From Saccopteryx bilineata (taxonomy: Eukaryota > Chordata > Mammalia > Chiroptera > Emballonuridae), in NCBI RefSeq assembly GCF_036850765.1, contig NC_089493.1, positions 268,191,034-268,255,033 on the forward strand: a stretch of DNA of 64,000 bases, read 5' to 3'. Made by a program: the position numbers and the translations under genes. The notes beneath the pieces are model-generated. The model did no database searches. It was not told the DNA's origin and was given only the letters and a program-made list of their open reading frames with translations. Positions 1 to 11,642 of this stretch are shown here, in pieces; position 1 is the first letter of the stretch; each line of letters starts with the position of its first letter.

Positions 1-1549
1 CTGGCTCTTGACCACTATGTGAGGGTGACTGTTAATAGTTTTGCGACCACCACACATGCCTTCCACCCCAGCCTTGATAGGGCGAACACTAGTAGCTCTG
101 GAAGGATTTTGCCATTAGCTTAGGGGGACATTCAGTGTGTCCCCTCTTCATCTTCCCTGGTACCTTTCCTATTGCATTGTAAACCAACAAATGGGGAGAG
201 TGTGCTCCACATAGAGATTGGGGTATCTATAAGGAGGAGAGACTGGCCTCTCATTTCCCAGGTGGGTGTCTCTTTGCAGTGGACTGGCTGATTGTCCTTG
301 GTGTCTATTTCAGCAGGGAGAAAAGGGTGAGAGCGAGGCAGGAGCAGGGGTGTGGCAAAGATGCAGAATTTCTTGCAGATTGAAGGGGCCCAGGGGATGT
401 TAGCTAGGCTTGAGCTATCTTGCTGGCATTTCTGCTGGAAAGGACAGTAGAAGCAAGAGACCAGCCTATCAGGTTGGGCGAGGCCAAAAGAGGTAAACCT
501 GGTGGTGGAAAGGCTCTCGGGTGCCCTTCGAAAACCTCATTCAAGATTCCTGCCGCATGGTTGATAACTAAGACCAGCCAGTATTTATCAGGAATGACAA
601 TAGCAGGGTCAGGTACACAGGGGATGTTTACCATCTCACTCTGATTCCCATTTCCTGAACAGAATGAAGGGCAGTGAAATTGCTAACATGTCTCCTCAGA
701 GTTCTGAGCTATCTGGCAGAGGCTCAGCCAGAGATGGGAGAGAAGGAGAGCATTCAACAGGATGTAAGATTGGAATTTTAAAACGAGGGAAGGTGGATTG
801 GACATTTCATGCCTTTCATAAAACGATCAGAAAGCTATGGGGTCTGGCCGAGAGGTTATTAAGTGAAGGGAAAATGAAATTCAATATAGCACAGTTGAAG
901 ATAGAGATCAGAGAAGAAAATAAAATGGTCTCATGTTTATACCCTTATCTCATATTGAGCGTATCCAGTACTCAGAGTAGCAGACCGTCACTTAACAGAA
1001 TACATGCTTTTTACTGCTTCTTGTTGATTTCAGTGTCATTTTTTTCTATTGTCATGGTTGGTAAAAGATGAATTAGCTCTTTTTCATGTTTCCTCCACAC
1101 ACAGAAACCTTTTATTCTCTATCCTACCAATTCAGCTATATGTTTAGAAGAATTAATCATAAAAGTTATATTATTGTGGCTGTCTGAATATTGTTCACTA
1201 GTAGGCTATCCTTTTATTCTGATTACATTTACTTTCTTGAAAGTGTAAAGGTATAAATATTTAATTTTTACTTACATTGTTTTCCATGTACATACCTTTA
1301 AATTTTATACCAATGTACCTATGCATTTCATACATATAGTTATTTTATCCTCAAATGCCCACACATATAACATCTTCTTTCAATTATTTCCCCTGTAGAG
1401 TTTTCGTTCCTGAATGTCCTGTCTACAGTGGCTGTTCTTTGAATCTGCTGCCCAGCTGTTACCTGAAACTTCCCTTGGTCAGTTTCCTCTGTTGGGTTTA
1501 GTTTTTCTAGAGCCAAGTCTTCCTTTATATTTTCCTTTCTAGGATGACT
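1..1549. other. unassigned non-coding DNA
   Basis: I recognise no gene or repeat family here. A 135-codon frame at 664-1071 on the plus strand has no recognisable domain and no splice-site or homology support. The second half (from about 1080) is AT-rich and contains no structure I can name. Confidence 0.4.
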
Positions 1550-1648
1550 CTACTCACCTCTCCCTTCCTCCCTTTCCTTTTCCTCCTTCTTTCTCTCCTT
1601 CTTTTCTTCCCTTTCTCCTTCTCTCCCTCTCTTCCTTCCTTTTTCTTG
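1550..1648. repeat. polypyrimidine (CT-rich) tract
   Basis: About 100 bp made almost entirely of C and T on the plus strand (CCTTCC, TTCTCC and CTTCCT words in irregular order). Such purine/pyrimidine-biased tracts can form triplex DNA and are prone to length change. No gene feature is attached to it. Confidence 0.8.
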
Positions 1649-2004
1649 TCATTGTACACACTTGAAGCTATTTTTGCTCATATGATGGGTAAAATTTTCT
1701 AATTTGTATTAATTGGGATCCCCTTTACTCCCCCCCCCTCCCCCAATAAAAGCAAAGCCCAAGAAAAAGCATGCATTTAAGTGTTTATTTGGGAAGGTTC
1801 CAGGCTACAGGAGTGAGGACTCGAAGAATGGAATAAGAATAGAGAATAGAAGGAAAGACGATGTGTGCTATTGTGTTGGCCATTGCTACCAGTGACTGGT
1901 GTGCCAACTCACCAGAACGTTGTATGGAGTTCATATGGAGGACAAAAGGGAGACATATGTATCCATAAACTCCCATCTTGGTCAAAATTGTCTTCTTAGA
2001 TTTT

Positions 2005-2242
2005 TTTTTTTAGGTGAGAGGATAGGGGATACTGAAATAGATTCCTGCATGTGACCTGACAGGATCCACCTGGCAACCCCTATCTGGGGCACATACTTGA
2101 ATCAACTGAGCTATCCTCAGTGCCCGGGGCTATTGCTTGAACTGAGCCACTGGCTGGGGGAGGGGAAGAGAGAGAGAGAACGGGGAGAAGGAGGGGAAGA
2201 GAAGCAGATAGTCATATCCACTGAGACAATCTAAGAGGACCC
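2005..2242 (-). mobile_element. old tRNA-derived bat-type SINE, 5'-truncated
   Basis: On the minus strand this resembles the body of the type 1 SINEs: a purine-rich GGGGAAGAGAGAGAG run, the segment around GGATCCACCTGGCAACCCC, and a poly(T) on the plus strand marking the SINE tail. It is far more diverged than the type 1 copies and lacks the tRNA-like head. Flanking copies of TCTTAGATTTT at 1994-2004 and 2243-2253 are a plausible target-site duplication. Its truncated end forms a hairpin with the flank (2228-2251). Confidence 0.7.
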
Positions 2243-2253
2243 TCTTAGATTTT

Positions 2254-3359
2254 ATTATTCTTCATTTCCTGGTTATGTAGAAGAGCGCATCACGGTTATC
2301 ACAGGTGTCCCATGCCATCACATTGGAGAAGCCCTCCGAATAGGAAGTAAGAGGTATGTAGTGTGTGAATTTGGGCGAAGGACTATTTAGCTGTTGAAGT
2401 CTTTTGTTGAAACTGATTGCCACAATAGCAGCTGAAGCAAGAGATAAGACTGAAAGATTTAGCAGTGGCGCACAAGAGCTATCTGATACAGCCCATTCAA
2501 ATCTATTCAAGCCCTTCATGAAGTACAAGTCATCATGTGGTCCTCTTCAAGACTGCAACCAGCCAGTAGCTCTGAAAAGACATAATACAAGTATACATAA
2601 CAATTTAAAGTTTCTACTTCTGCATATGGTTCAAAGACCATATTTAATATTTATATTTTTTCTCCTATTTCATCCATTCTAGATTTTCCTCACTGTTAAC
2701 CAAAGTTTCTTTTGGTCTAGGTTAATTGTTAATGAAGTGACCTGGACCGTTATTCCTGAGAGGTCTGAACCCTTAGTTGCCTTGCCTGTCTTGGTTCTGT
2801 TATTTATCACTGAATATGCTCTTATCACCTTACCATAAAAATTGGGCATGTTGCCAGTAAGGGATGTCCCAGTGAGTTTCTTGAGTTCCAGATAGACTTC
2901 TCCTGTCTTTGTAACCTTTGATCCTCTTGGTACGTAAGGTCAGTGACTGCTTCAAGCAGAGTTACTCTTTTCTTCATTTGTCTATTGTCATAGGGACTCC
3001 AAAATAACCCGAGGGCAATCATACCTTCAATAAATTTAAAAATCTTAAATTAAAAAAAAATGATTTAATGTATATTCTTTGTAAGGGATCTTTCTTGCTT
3101 TCTAATTATTCCTTTTTAAGTCTCCTGTGCTTGTTTCATGATTGCAGTATCTTCTTTTTCTTTCTGAGGATAAAAGGCGTTTTTGAAAAGAAATAATTTT
3201 GTTTCCTGCGTGATTGTCATTTCTTTCAGGTCTCTTTGTAGTTTGTTTGTGCTTTGGTTTTCCTCTTCCATGTTGGAGGTTTCTTCCAGTAGCCTGGAGA
3301 TCTTTAGATTCCCATTCATATTAAAAAGTGATAATAAAGAAAGCTGAATGAAATTCTGT
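2254..3359. other. unassigned non-coding DNA
   Basis: AT-rich sequence without a recognisable gene. Short frames in it have no domain. The last 250 bases before the L1 insertion contain runs of T and A and could be very old LINE DNA, but I cannot place them in a family. Confidence 0.35.
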
Positions 3360-3375
3360 GGGTTGAGGAATTCTT

Positions 3376-4143
3376 TTTTTTTTTTGCTGAACACATTTAT
3401 TTATCTATTATTTTTTAAAATTAATTTTACTAGGGTGACATCAATAAATCAGGGTACATATGTTCAAAGAAAACATGTCCAGGTTATCTTGTCAATCAAT
3501 TATGTTGCATACCCATCACCCAAAGTCAGATTGTCCTCCGTCAACTTCTATCTAGTTTTCTTTGTGCCCCCCCCCCCCCCCCCCCCGTAACCACCACACT
3601 CTTATCAATGTCTCTTAGTCTTGTTTTTATGTCCCACCTACGTACGGAATAATACAGTTCTTGTTTTTTTCTGATTTACTTATTTCACTTCGCATAATGT
3701 TATCAAGATCCCACCATTTTGTTGTAAATGATCCGATGTCATCATTTCTTATGGATGAGTAGTATTCCATAGTGTATATGTGCCACATCTTCTTTATCCA
3801 GTCTTCTATTGAAGGGCTTTTTGGTTGTTTCCGTGTCTTGGCTACTGTGAACAATGCTGCAATGAACATGGGGCTGCATGTGTCTTTACGTATCAATGTT
3901 TCTGAGTTTTTGGGGTATATACTCATTAGAGGGATTGCTGGTTCATAAGGTAGTTCTATTTTCAGTTTTTTGAGGAACCACCATACTTTCTTCCATAATG
4001 GTTGTACAACTTTACATTCCCACCAACAGTGAATGAGGGTTCCTTTTTCTCCACAGCCTCTCCAACATTTACTATTACCTGTCTTGTTAATAATAGCTAA
4101 TCTAACAGGTGTGAGGTGATATCTCATTGCAGTTTTGATTTGC
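3376..4143 (-). mobile_element. young L1 3' end (ORF2 C-terminus plus 3' UTR), 5'-truncated
   Basis: On the minus strand a 166-codon frame (4127-3627) encodes the C-terminal end of L1 ORF2 protein, including the cysteine-histidine motif C-x3-C-x7-H-x4-C near its start and the conserved stretch ending in [10 protein letters not shown]. It is followed by a short 3' UTR and a poly(A) tail (poly(T) on the plus strand at about 3371-3385). The element is flanked by 16-bp target-site duplications with one mismatch, GGGTTGAGGAATTCTT at 3360-3375 and GGGTTGAAGAATTCTT at 4144-4159. This is a normal target-primed insertion of only the last 770 bp. The 3' UTR G tract has become a homopolymer (20 C on the plus strand, 3567-3586). 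The frame is a fragment and cannot make a working ORF2 protein. Confidence 0.93.
3567..3586. repeat. 20-bp C homopolymer inside the L1 3' UTR
   Basis: Twenty consecutive C on the plus strand, equal to a G run on the L1 sense strand, where related copies (18067-18103, 41800-41842) have mixed G/A tracts. The length is likely unstable and may also be affected by sequencing error. Confidence 0.9.
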
Positions 4144-4616
4144 GGGTTGAAGAATTCTTAATAGAGTGATTAAGCAATGATGAAATTTCCCAGATGTCAG
4201 CACCTTGACCTCTTATCTCTGAGGCAATTCCATGTCTTAGTAGAAGAATACTCTAATCTTCTGTTTTGAGTACTGCTGACTAGTTGCAGTGGTGAGGTGA
4301 GCAGGCCAAGAGATAGGGGCTTGATGACCAGAATTCATTTTGCAGACTTTCACTTAACTTCCTACTTTTAGTTTAATGCTTCATCCATGCTCATCACCCT
4401 ATCTTATCCCTTTGAATTTGGAATTACTTCAGTTGGTTCCTCCAGAGAATGAACTTTGAGTTTTCTGTTGGGGAGAACAGTTACTTATCGGCATTTAGTT
4501 TGGGAAAGTACCTGCTCTGTGCACTGACTTTCAACCAACCTACCTATTGTTAGCACCACACCTGGTAGTTGCCTTCTCTTGCACTTGATGCTGAGCCTTC
4601 CTACGCCAGTGGTCAG

Positions 4617-4796
4617 CAAACTGCGACTCGTGAGCCACATAGGGCTCTTTGGCCAGCTTAGGAGTACCCTAATTAAGTTAATAATAATGTACCTACCTAT
4701 ATAGTTTAAGTTTAAAAAAATTGGCTCTTAAAATAAATTTCGATTGTTGTACTGTTGATATTTGGCTCTGTTGACTAATGAGTTTGCCAACCACTG
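4617..4796. mobile_element. short non-autonomous hAT element (MITE)
   Basis: A 180-bp element bounded by inverted repeats: CAGTGGTCAGCAAACTGC at the left and a right end reading AGTTTGCCAACCACTG, its near reverse complement. Inside, paired GGCTCT words lie near both ends. The 8-bp flanks TCCTACGC (4609-4616) and GCCTAATC (4797-4804) agree at five of eight positions, which fits an aged 8-bp duplication typical of hAT transposons. It encodes no transposase. Confidence 0.88.
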
Positions 4797-4894
4797 GCCT
4801 AATCAGCTCATTTCCCCCTAGTATTTCTCCTTTGCAGTTTTTTTTAGTCTGCTATTTCAGTTAGTGCTCCTCCATGTACTTTCTATCCATAAAC

Positions 4895-6600
4895 ATGGTA
4901 TAGAAATTTATATCTTTAAAATTTTCTTTTGGCAGTGTTTTATGGAAGTTGGATTTAGTTTGCTAGCATTCTAGCAATATAAATGTTTTGCATCTATATT
5001 TATAAGAGATATTGATCTGTAATTTTCTTTTCTCGTGATGTTTTTCTCTGGCTTTGAGATTCATGTGGCGCTGGCTTCATGAAATGAGTTTGAAAGTGTT
5101 CCCTCCTCTTCAATTTTAGAAGGTTTTGGGAAGAATTGTGTTACTTCTTCTTTAATGCTTGGTAGAATTTAAGTGAAGCCATCTGGTCATGGACTTTTCT
5201 TTTTTGATTACTAATTCAATTTCTTTACTTTTTTATAAATCTGTTGAAAATATCTATCTTTTTTTCTTGAGTCAGTTGAGATAACTTGTGAGTTTATAGG
5301 AATTTGTCCATTTCATCTAGGTTACCTAATTTGTTGCTGTACAGTTAATCATAGTACTTCGTATAATTTATCTTATTTCTGTAAGGTCAGTGGTAATGTT
5401 CTCTCTTTCATTTTTGATTTTAGTTATTTGTGTCTTCTCTTTTTCTTTTCCAGTTTAGCTAGAGGTTTGCAAACTTTATTAAAATCATTTCAAAAATTTA
5501 GGTTTTATTTATTCTTTTCATTGTATTTTTGTCACCTATTTTACTTATCTCTGCTGTGTTCTTTGTTATTTTCTTACTTCTGTTAGCTTTGGGTATGTTT
5601 TTGTCTTTTTTCTCTAGTTTCTTAAATTATACATAGTTAGCTTATTGATTTGAGATCTTTCTTCGTTTTTTTATTTTTTTTTATTTTTTATTTTTCTGAA
5701 GCTGGAAATGGGGAGAGACAGTCAGACAGACTCCCGCATGCGCCTGACCGGGATCCACCCGGCACGCCCACCAGGGGGTGACGCTCTGCCCACCAGGGGG
5801 TGATGCTCTGCCCCTCCGGGGGGTCGCTCTGCCGTGACCAGAGCCACTCTAGCGCCTGGGGCAGAGGCCAAGGAGCCATCCCCAGTGCCCGGGCCATCTT
5901 TGCTCCAATAGAGCCTTGGCTGCGGGAGGGGAAGAGAGAGACAGAGAGGAAGGAGGGGGTGGGGGTGGAGAAGCAAATGGGCGCTTCTCCTATGTGCCCT
6001 GGCCGGGAATCAAACCCGGGTCCCCCACACGCCAGGCCGACGCTCTACCACTGAGCCAACCAGCCAGGGCCCTTTCTTCATTTTTAATGTAGCATTTACA
6101 GTTACTTTTTCTGTGTACTGCCTTCAGTGCATCCCAGAAGGCTTTATGTGTAGTGTTTTTATTTTCATTCATCTCTAATTACTTCCTAATTTCCCTAGTG
6201 CTTTCTCCTTTGACCCAAAATTAAGAGTATGGTAATTTCCACATATTTGTGAATTTTCATTTTTCTCCTATTATTCATTTTTAGTTTTACTCGATTGTGG
6301 TTAGAGAAGATATGTATGATTTCAATTTTCTTTTAGTTTATTGAAATTTGTTTTGTGGCCTGCCACATGGTGTACCCTGGAGAGTATTTCATGTGTACTT
6401 GAAAAGAATGTGTATTCTGCTGTTGGTAGGAAGAGAGTTCTTAGATGTCTGTTAAGTGTAGTTGACTTATAATATTGCTTAGGTAGTCTTCGGCCAAGGT
6501 GTTCTGTCCATTATGCAAAGGACATATTGAAGTCTCCTACTATTATTTTAAAATTTTTAGACTTTTTAACTTTCATTTCCTTTGTTTTTATTCTAGAGAG
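4895..6600 (-). mobile_element. old L1 ORF2 fragment, antisense, split by a SINE
   Basis: Read on the minus strand, 4895-5656 and 6085-6600 together follow the reverse-transcriptase part of mammalian L1 ORF2. On the plus strand the antisense landmarks are GAGATATTGATCTGTAATTT, the phrase around GAAGCCATCTGGTCATGGAC, and AAAAGAATGTGTATTCTGCT. Many indels and stops break the frame. The type 1 SINE at 5670-6071 interrupts it, so the SINE is younger. Confidence 0.88.
5670..6071 (-). mobile_element. type 1 tRNA-derived SINE, full length
   Basis: On the minus strand it begins with the tRNA-like head (GGCCCTGGCTGGTTGGCTCA, then a B-box-like GGGTTTGATTCCC), continues with the pyrimidine-rich CTTCCTCTCTGTCTCTCTCT block, and ends in an A-rich tail (T-rich on the plus strand at 5666-5693). 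Target-site duplications CTTTCTTCGTTTT (from 5657) and CTTTCTTCATTTT (from 6072) flank it. The internal GC-rich module is present three times (5765-5828), and two copies contain CCACCAGGGGG, here followed by TG instead of CG. Confidence 0.95.
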
Positions 6601-6719
6601 AAATATTCCAGGTCAATTAACCATAATTAATTATATCCTATAGTGCTTTATTCTCAAAAAAAATGAAGAAAATTAATATTTTAAAGTATGTACTACTATA
6701 TTGTAAGAACTGCATTACT

Positions 6720-6880
6720 TTCTTCCACAATAATCTCACCAAAAGTCTTACAAGACTTTGAAATAAGTATTGAGTCCATCATTTTACAGATAAAGAAAGA
6801 GAAAGTCAAGTTTCTTGAAAAACTTGCCTAAGATTACATAATGAGTAAATGGCAGAGACAAAATTTAAACCCTAATCTGT
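6720..6880 (-). mobile_element. MIR SINE fragment
   Basis: On the plus strand it reads as the reverse of MIR: CATTTTACAGATAAAGAAA, then AACTTGCCTAAGATTACATA, then AGTAAATGGCAGAGAC. This order (tail side to core) places the MIR on the minus strand. It is strongly diverged, with no visible duplications, as expected for an ancient pan-mammalian repeat. Confidence 0.8.
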
Positions 6881-8889
6881 TTCATTTTATAGTAATGTTC
6901 TTTGCACAACATCTCATTACCTTAAGGTTATTTGGATTCCATGTAATCCCACGGGAGCCTTGAACATCTTTTGAGTTGGATAGTTCTGATGTTTTTACTG
7001 TTATTTCTTGGCACACAAGGACCCTGAAGCCAACAAAGTTAAATAATATTCACAAACATATAACACAGTTCAGTGGTAAGGTCAGAGCTACAACCAGACC
7101 CTCAAGTCCGAATCTCATATTTCTTTTTCTTTGACAACAGTCGAATTCTAGGCTTAAAAATTTGAGAGGCTATCTTATCCCAAATAAATGGCCCAAATGT
7201 AACTACATATGGAATGAAATGGTAATATAAATTATGTGTTCTTTGAAAAAATAAACATGTTTGGGGAGAGGAGTTATGCTGTCAAAACACTGGAAACCTG
7301 TTGGCTCTTAACACATTTACAAAAGAGACATTCCTTTAAATAACCTGCTGACCCGCCACATCCCCCTCCCCCAGTCAGGGGTTGCAGATCTAACAGGGCT
7401 GGCAGAGCTGGCTGTTGGTAATATATTCTTTTCCTGTCGGTTTAAACTGACTCTGGGGGGGGGGGGGGGGAGTCCTGCTCAGCAAGCAGGGGAAGTTCTC
7501 ATCCCTGCTCTTGTTACAGAGTATATGCTGTCATTTCTAATGGGAAAATAATCAGCTCCCACCTTCCCTTGTCTCTTCTGATCAGAATCACTGGTGCCTT
7601 CCACACTGAGGGCCAGAATCAGTGTGTTCCTGAGCCAGCCCCGACTGAGGCTGAGATGATCAGCAGACTCAGCCCTGTGCAAAGGAGAAAGTTCTGGAGT
7701 CATTCTTGCTGTCTATTGTGACCTGTTCTTCTGGTACTACCTGATGCTTGCCTGGCTCTGTTGATTTATTCAGAAATAAGTGAGGGTTCCTCCTTTCTGC
7801 ATTTAACTGTCAGTTCTTCTATGGGGACTGGCACTCTGAACTATGCCCTGCATGACCTTAGATTGCCTCCTGCCCCAAAGGGACTAAAACCTACTCCATC
7901 TTGTTTCCCCATCCCAGCTGGGTCTCACTGTGAGGGGAGGCACTGACCTTGGTCCTTGTAAGACAAACTGTCCAGCCTTCTGTTTTGTAGCTCTTCTTAT
8001 TGGCTCTGCATGAGCCTTCCTGGAGCTCACCAGTCTTTTTGTATGGTGTGTAATGGATGATCCAGCCAGAACTGCCCTTAGATCTGGGCATGGTGGCTTC
8101 TGTTCTGGCTTACACCCTTCAGAGAGTCTCATCAGGGCTGTCCTTTAGCTAAGCCCTCCCCATGGAGGAAGAGGACTACCTGGTCAAAGGAATGTACCCA
8201 CCTGGAATCTGTATCTACACCTCTAAACCATGTTTCAAATACCTGAGATTCAAGAATTCTTTGGCCCTGTAGTCACGACCCTGCTCCTAGGGCCTTGGCA
8301 GGCCTCTCCCCTTGTGTTGCCAGAGCACACACAACTCTAGGCAAAAGGCAGACCCTTAGCCAAAGGGTGGCCATTTGTGTGTGGCTGGAAAGAGTTTGGA
8401 CATGTGTGAATATGCAAGGCCTCTTGTAAAGCAGGATACAACCTGGAGCAGGGAGAAAGGAGTCAGCAAAGGATAGAGGGTGAGAGATTCCACAATGCCA
8501 CATTCAGCACGGGACCCGGAGAGACGCCAGAATTCAACGTTCTGATCTGGCTTTCAGGTTATGCTGAAGGTCTATTTGTCAAGGAAAGGATACGTAATAG
8601 AACATATTATATTGAGAAGTTTGTTAGCTTGACTTACAACTTGTTAATATTTCCCTGTGTGGCATGCAGGCTTCTATTTGTGCTCTTACCCTGGACCCCA
8701 AAGAAGTCAGAGGTGGGTCTGGGCTTAGCCCCTGTCTCACCCAGTCCCAACTCCCTAACTATCACTTCCTTATGTTCTTGTTGTCAATGTCTCCTTCTCA
8801 GGTTGAGCCAAAGTGAGACATAAATAGCCCTTCAGCATTATAGGAGATAGAGAGAAGCAAAGTACCGTATGTTTGGAGAAACTATAACA
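6881..8889. other. unassigned non-coding DNA
   Basis: No gene or clear repeat. At 7010-7110 weak similarity to another reversed MIR can be seen. A 16-bp G run sits at 7455-7470. Small frames on either strand have no recognisable domain. Confidence 0.35.
7455..7470. repeat. G homopolymer, 16 bp
   Basis: Sixteen consecutive G on the plus strand after GACTCT. It is a potential quadruplex or slippage site, and its exact length should be treated with caution. Confidence 0.85.
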
Positions 8890-8894
8890 TGCTA

Positions 8895-9100
8895 ATAAAA
8901 ATAACAGGGGCTTCAGAAACAAGCACACCTAAATCTCAGCTCAGCTAACAAGTAACTTGACTTCTTCAAGCCCTAATTTCCTCATTGACTACATGTGGGA
9001 AATGCGTTTAACCTTAAGGTTGATGTAGATTAAACAAAATGTGATGTGTGAGTCTGATGCCTTGCACAGCGAGTGCCTGGTCCATAATCAGTGTTCAGTA
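8895..9100 (+). mobile_element. MIR SINE
   Basis: The plus strand follows the MIR layout: a core with AAGTAACTTGACTTCTTCAA, then CTAATTTCCTCATTGACTAC, and an end matching CAGTGCCTGG...TGTTCAGTAAA (GAGTGCCTGGTCCATAATCA). It is diverged, without clear duplications. Confidence 0.82.
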
Positions 9101-9839
9101 AACAAGCCTCTCTCTTGATAATTTGGAAGGGTTTATTTGCTCAGAACAAGACTGACCAATGCTCATTCATGACCTTTTCCAGCACATTGCACAGAAAAGA
9201 CATACGTCACCAGAACCTGATATCTGTTCCGAAAGTGATCCTTTCCTGGACTGTGCAGTCTATTCTTGGACACCAGTCCTCACTTCCCATCTACCAAGCT
9301 CAGTCTTTTCACCAGGTTGAGGGTCTTGCTTTTCTAGCCACATGGGCTGTTCTATCTTGTTTCACCATTGTTTGGAATGATTATCCCGAATTAGGGCTAC
9401 AGATGAAGCTGATGTGTCCTATTTCCTCAGGAAAAGGCAGAAGGTGGGGTCATCAGCTACACCCAGAAAACTGGGAGAGAAGGAGAAAGTCCTTTGTAGC
9501 ACCTTGAAGAGGAAGCAGGGTATCCACACCCAGCAAACCGCCAAACAAGCTAAACTGTAATTCTTCCAAGTCTTCGTTGAATTTGGTTTTCAAAAGGTTT
9601 CTTGGCAGAGTTGAATTTTTAAAAATTCTAACTTGTGCTATTTCAACTAAAAGAGAATACATTTTAGCCTATAAATAGAGTCCTATAACCACATTCTCAG
9701 ATGGGAACCGGCTGAATATATGGAGAAGATATATAAAGAGGTGAACATTTGGCAGAGAGAGAACTGGGGATGACTGGCATTACTATGATCTTCCCACTAG
9801 GAGGGTTATCTGACAGACGCGGCCTAACAATGGCACTCC

Positions 9840-10040
9840 ATCCACTCAGCTGCCCAAGGGAGGAGCCAGGACTCATCCTTGCCTTTGTCTTTCCTGTGCT
9901 TCCACCATCATCACATCCTAGACTTCTACTTTATCAATCTTCCTCAACTCCATCCCCCTCTCTTCATTTCCACTGCCACCAATTGTTGACAAGCCACCCC
10001 CACAGCCTCCTAATTCTCCTGCTGCCTCCAGTTCAGGGAG
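9840..10040 (-). mobile_element. L2 LINE fragment
   Basis: On the plus strand this has the antisense L2 arrangement: CATCCTAGACTTCTACTTTA, a CTCCATCCCCCTCTCTTCAT-like block, CACTGCCACC and CAGCCTCCTAATTCTCCTGC. The open 165-codon frame that crosses it (9749-10246) is a by-product of this repeat and has no protein similarity I can see. Confidence 0.65.
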
Positions 10041-10633
10041 AACCTTTTCTGGCTCCAAAGTATCAGGAGAGCACGTCCATGATGGTGTCCCAGGGCTTGG
10101 TCAGGAAGATGGGTCCGAGGCTGGAGAGAAGACCGAGAGGCTGTTTTCAGGGATTGGTCAGAACAGAAAGGTCAGACAGTGGCCAGGCCTCTCAGTTGCT
10201 CCCAGGAGCGTGGCTGCTAGGGAGTGGGGATGAGCTTTGGGTGTGAACAGATGGAACGAATGAACTCTAAAATGGCAGGACTTTCTGGAAGTCTAAGGAT
10301 CATACTTGAGAACGAACAACTTCTGGTGTAATTATCCCCTTACCTAAGGTAAATGTTTTAAGACAAAGCCTTGAGAGCAGTTAGTTTATCTGGGCAATAA
10401 TGGCAGGGAATAGAAGTGAGGGACTAGTGGAAAGGGATGGAAAACTAACCCAAGAATGAGTTACAGAGTTGATGACCACCTTGACAGATGATAGTTGACC
10501 TGTAGACCTAGGAACAGTAACACCTTGTACCCGTGTACATAAATCCTTTACACAGCTATCAAGTTTCTCAGTTTGAATTGGTCATCTGTTTCCTGCCTGA
10601 CTCTGGTTATTACAGACTGCATTGGGTGGAGTG

Positions 10634-10784
10634 CAGAGGTCCCCAAACTTTTTACACAGGGGGCCAGTTCACTGTCCCTCAGACCGTTGGAGGGCCGCCA
10701 CATACAGTGCTCCTCTCACTGACCACCAATGAAAGAGGTGCCCCTTCCAGGAGTGCGGCGGGGGCCGGATAAATGGCCTCAGGG
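10634..10784 (+). mobile_element. truncated hAT-type DNA transposon
   Basis: The left end CAGAGGTCCCCAAACTTTTT followed by GGGCCAGTTCACTGTCCCTC is the terminus of a mammalian hAT family. An internal deletion joins it to the segment CTGACCACCAATGAAAGAGG and GTGCGGCGGGGGCCGGATAA. The expected right inverted repeat is missing: the element stops at about 10784 after GGCCTCAGGG. It encodes no transposase. Confidence 0.82.
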
Positions 10785-11642
10785 AGCAATACCATCTGCC
10801 AGGACAAAGGGCTGCAGAAACTGGGGGAAGATTGCAGTTTCTGGGACCCAGTGCATTGGAGTTTAGAATCAGAATCCAGACCTTTGAAGGCATCTTATGA
10901 AATATATTTCCAAACCGTTGCTAAGGGTAAGGAGAGAAACATGTATGCCCTTGTGAGTCGAGCACCCTTCCAAATTGTCAACCACTATACTTCAGCTTGT
11001 GCACGGATAAACAGTGAGGGCTTCCTGTCGGTTTCTCGCACTGTGGCCTCAGGCAAATCTCAGCCAGGAAGTGAAAGGTACACATTAGTGATGAAAGCAA
11101 AGAGCTGCCCCTGTACCTACCTGAGGGTGGAGGAAGCATGCTTATAGCTGCTCATCAAATTAGTCTCTGAGAGAACTTGCAGTGGCACCTAGGAAGGGTT
11201 TGATGTTTTCAAGGAGTCCTGGTAGCCTCAGGTTCAAGGTGACACCCAGGTGAGGTGGAGGGCTAAGCCCTGGCTGCCTTCCAGTTACTCCTCTTCCCTT
11301 CTCTGCCTGGCTCCGTCTGTGCCCCAGAGGTTGCCCTGTCTGGACTGTAGCAACAGGCTTCCTCTCCCTCTAGCTTCCAGTTGAGCTCAATGGGAAGAGG
11401 GAGAGAGAGCTCAGAGTTTATTCTCCTGACGCCCTTCCTGCAAGGTTGTGGGACCTGGCTACAGACCTCGGGGAAACGCCACAGCCCGGACAATCCGCTG
11501 CACACTGGTGAGCCCTCCCTCCTTTTGTCCCTGCAGCCTAGAGCTGGGAACAGCTTATAATTTTGTTAATGGCTCCTTTTAATAAGCGTTCCTCCAATTA
11601 CCCAGTTCGAATGAGCCATCTAGATCTCGAGCCCCAGTGGAT
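10785..11642. other. unassigned non-coding DNA with a possible conserved patch near 11550-11630
   Basis: I see no gene. The stretch around 11560-11620 (TTATAATTTTGTTAATGGCT and CCTCCAATTACCC) is AT-rich with homeodomain-like TAAT words and has no repeat signature. It may be a small regulatory element, but that is a guess from composition. Confidence 0.3.

Noticed and set aside
664..1071. 135-codon plus-strand frame in apparently repeat-free DNA
   Set aside because: No recognisable domain, biased composition or signal peptide that I could defend; such a frame is not rare by chance in 64 kb.
9749..10246. 165-codon plus-strand frame
   Set aside because: Much of it is antisense L2; no domain and no splice context.
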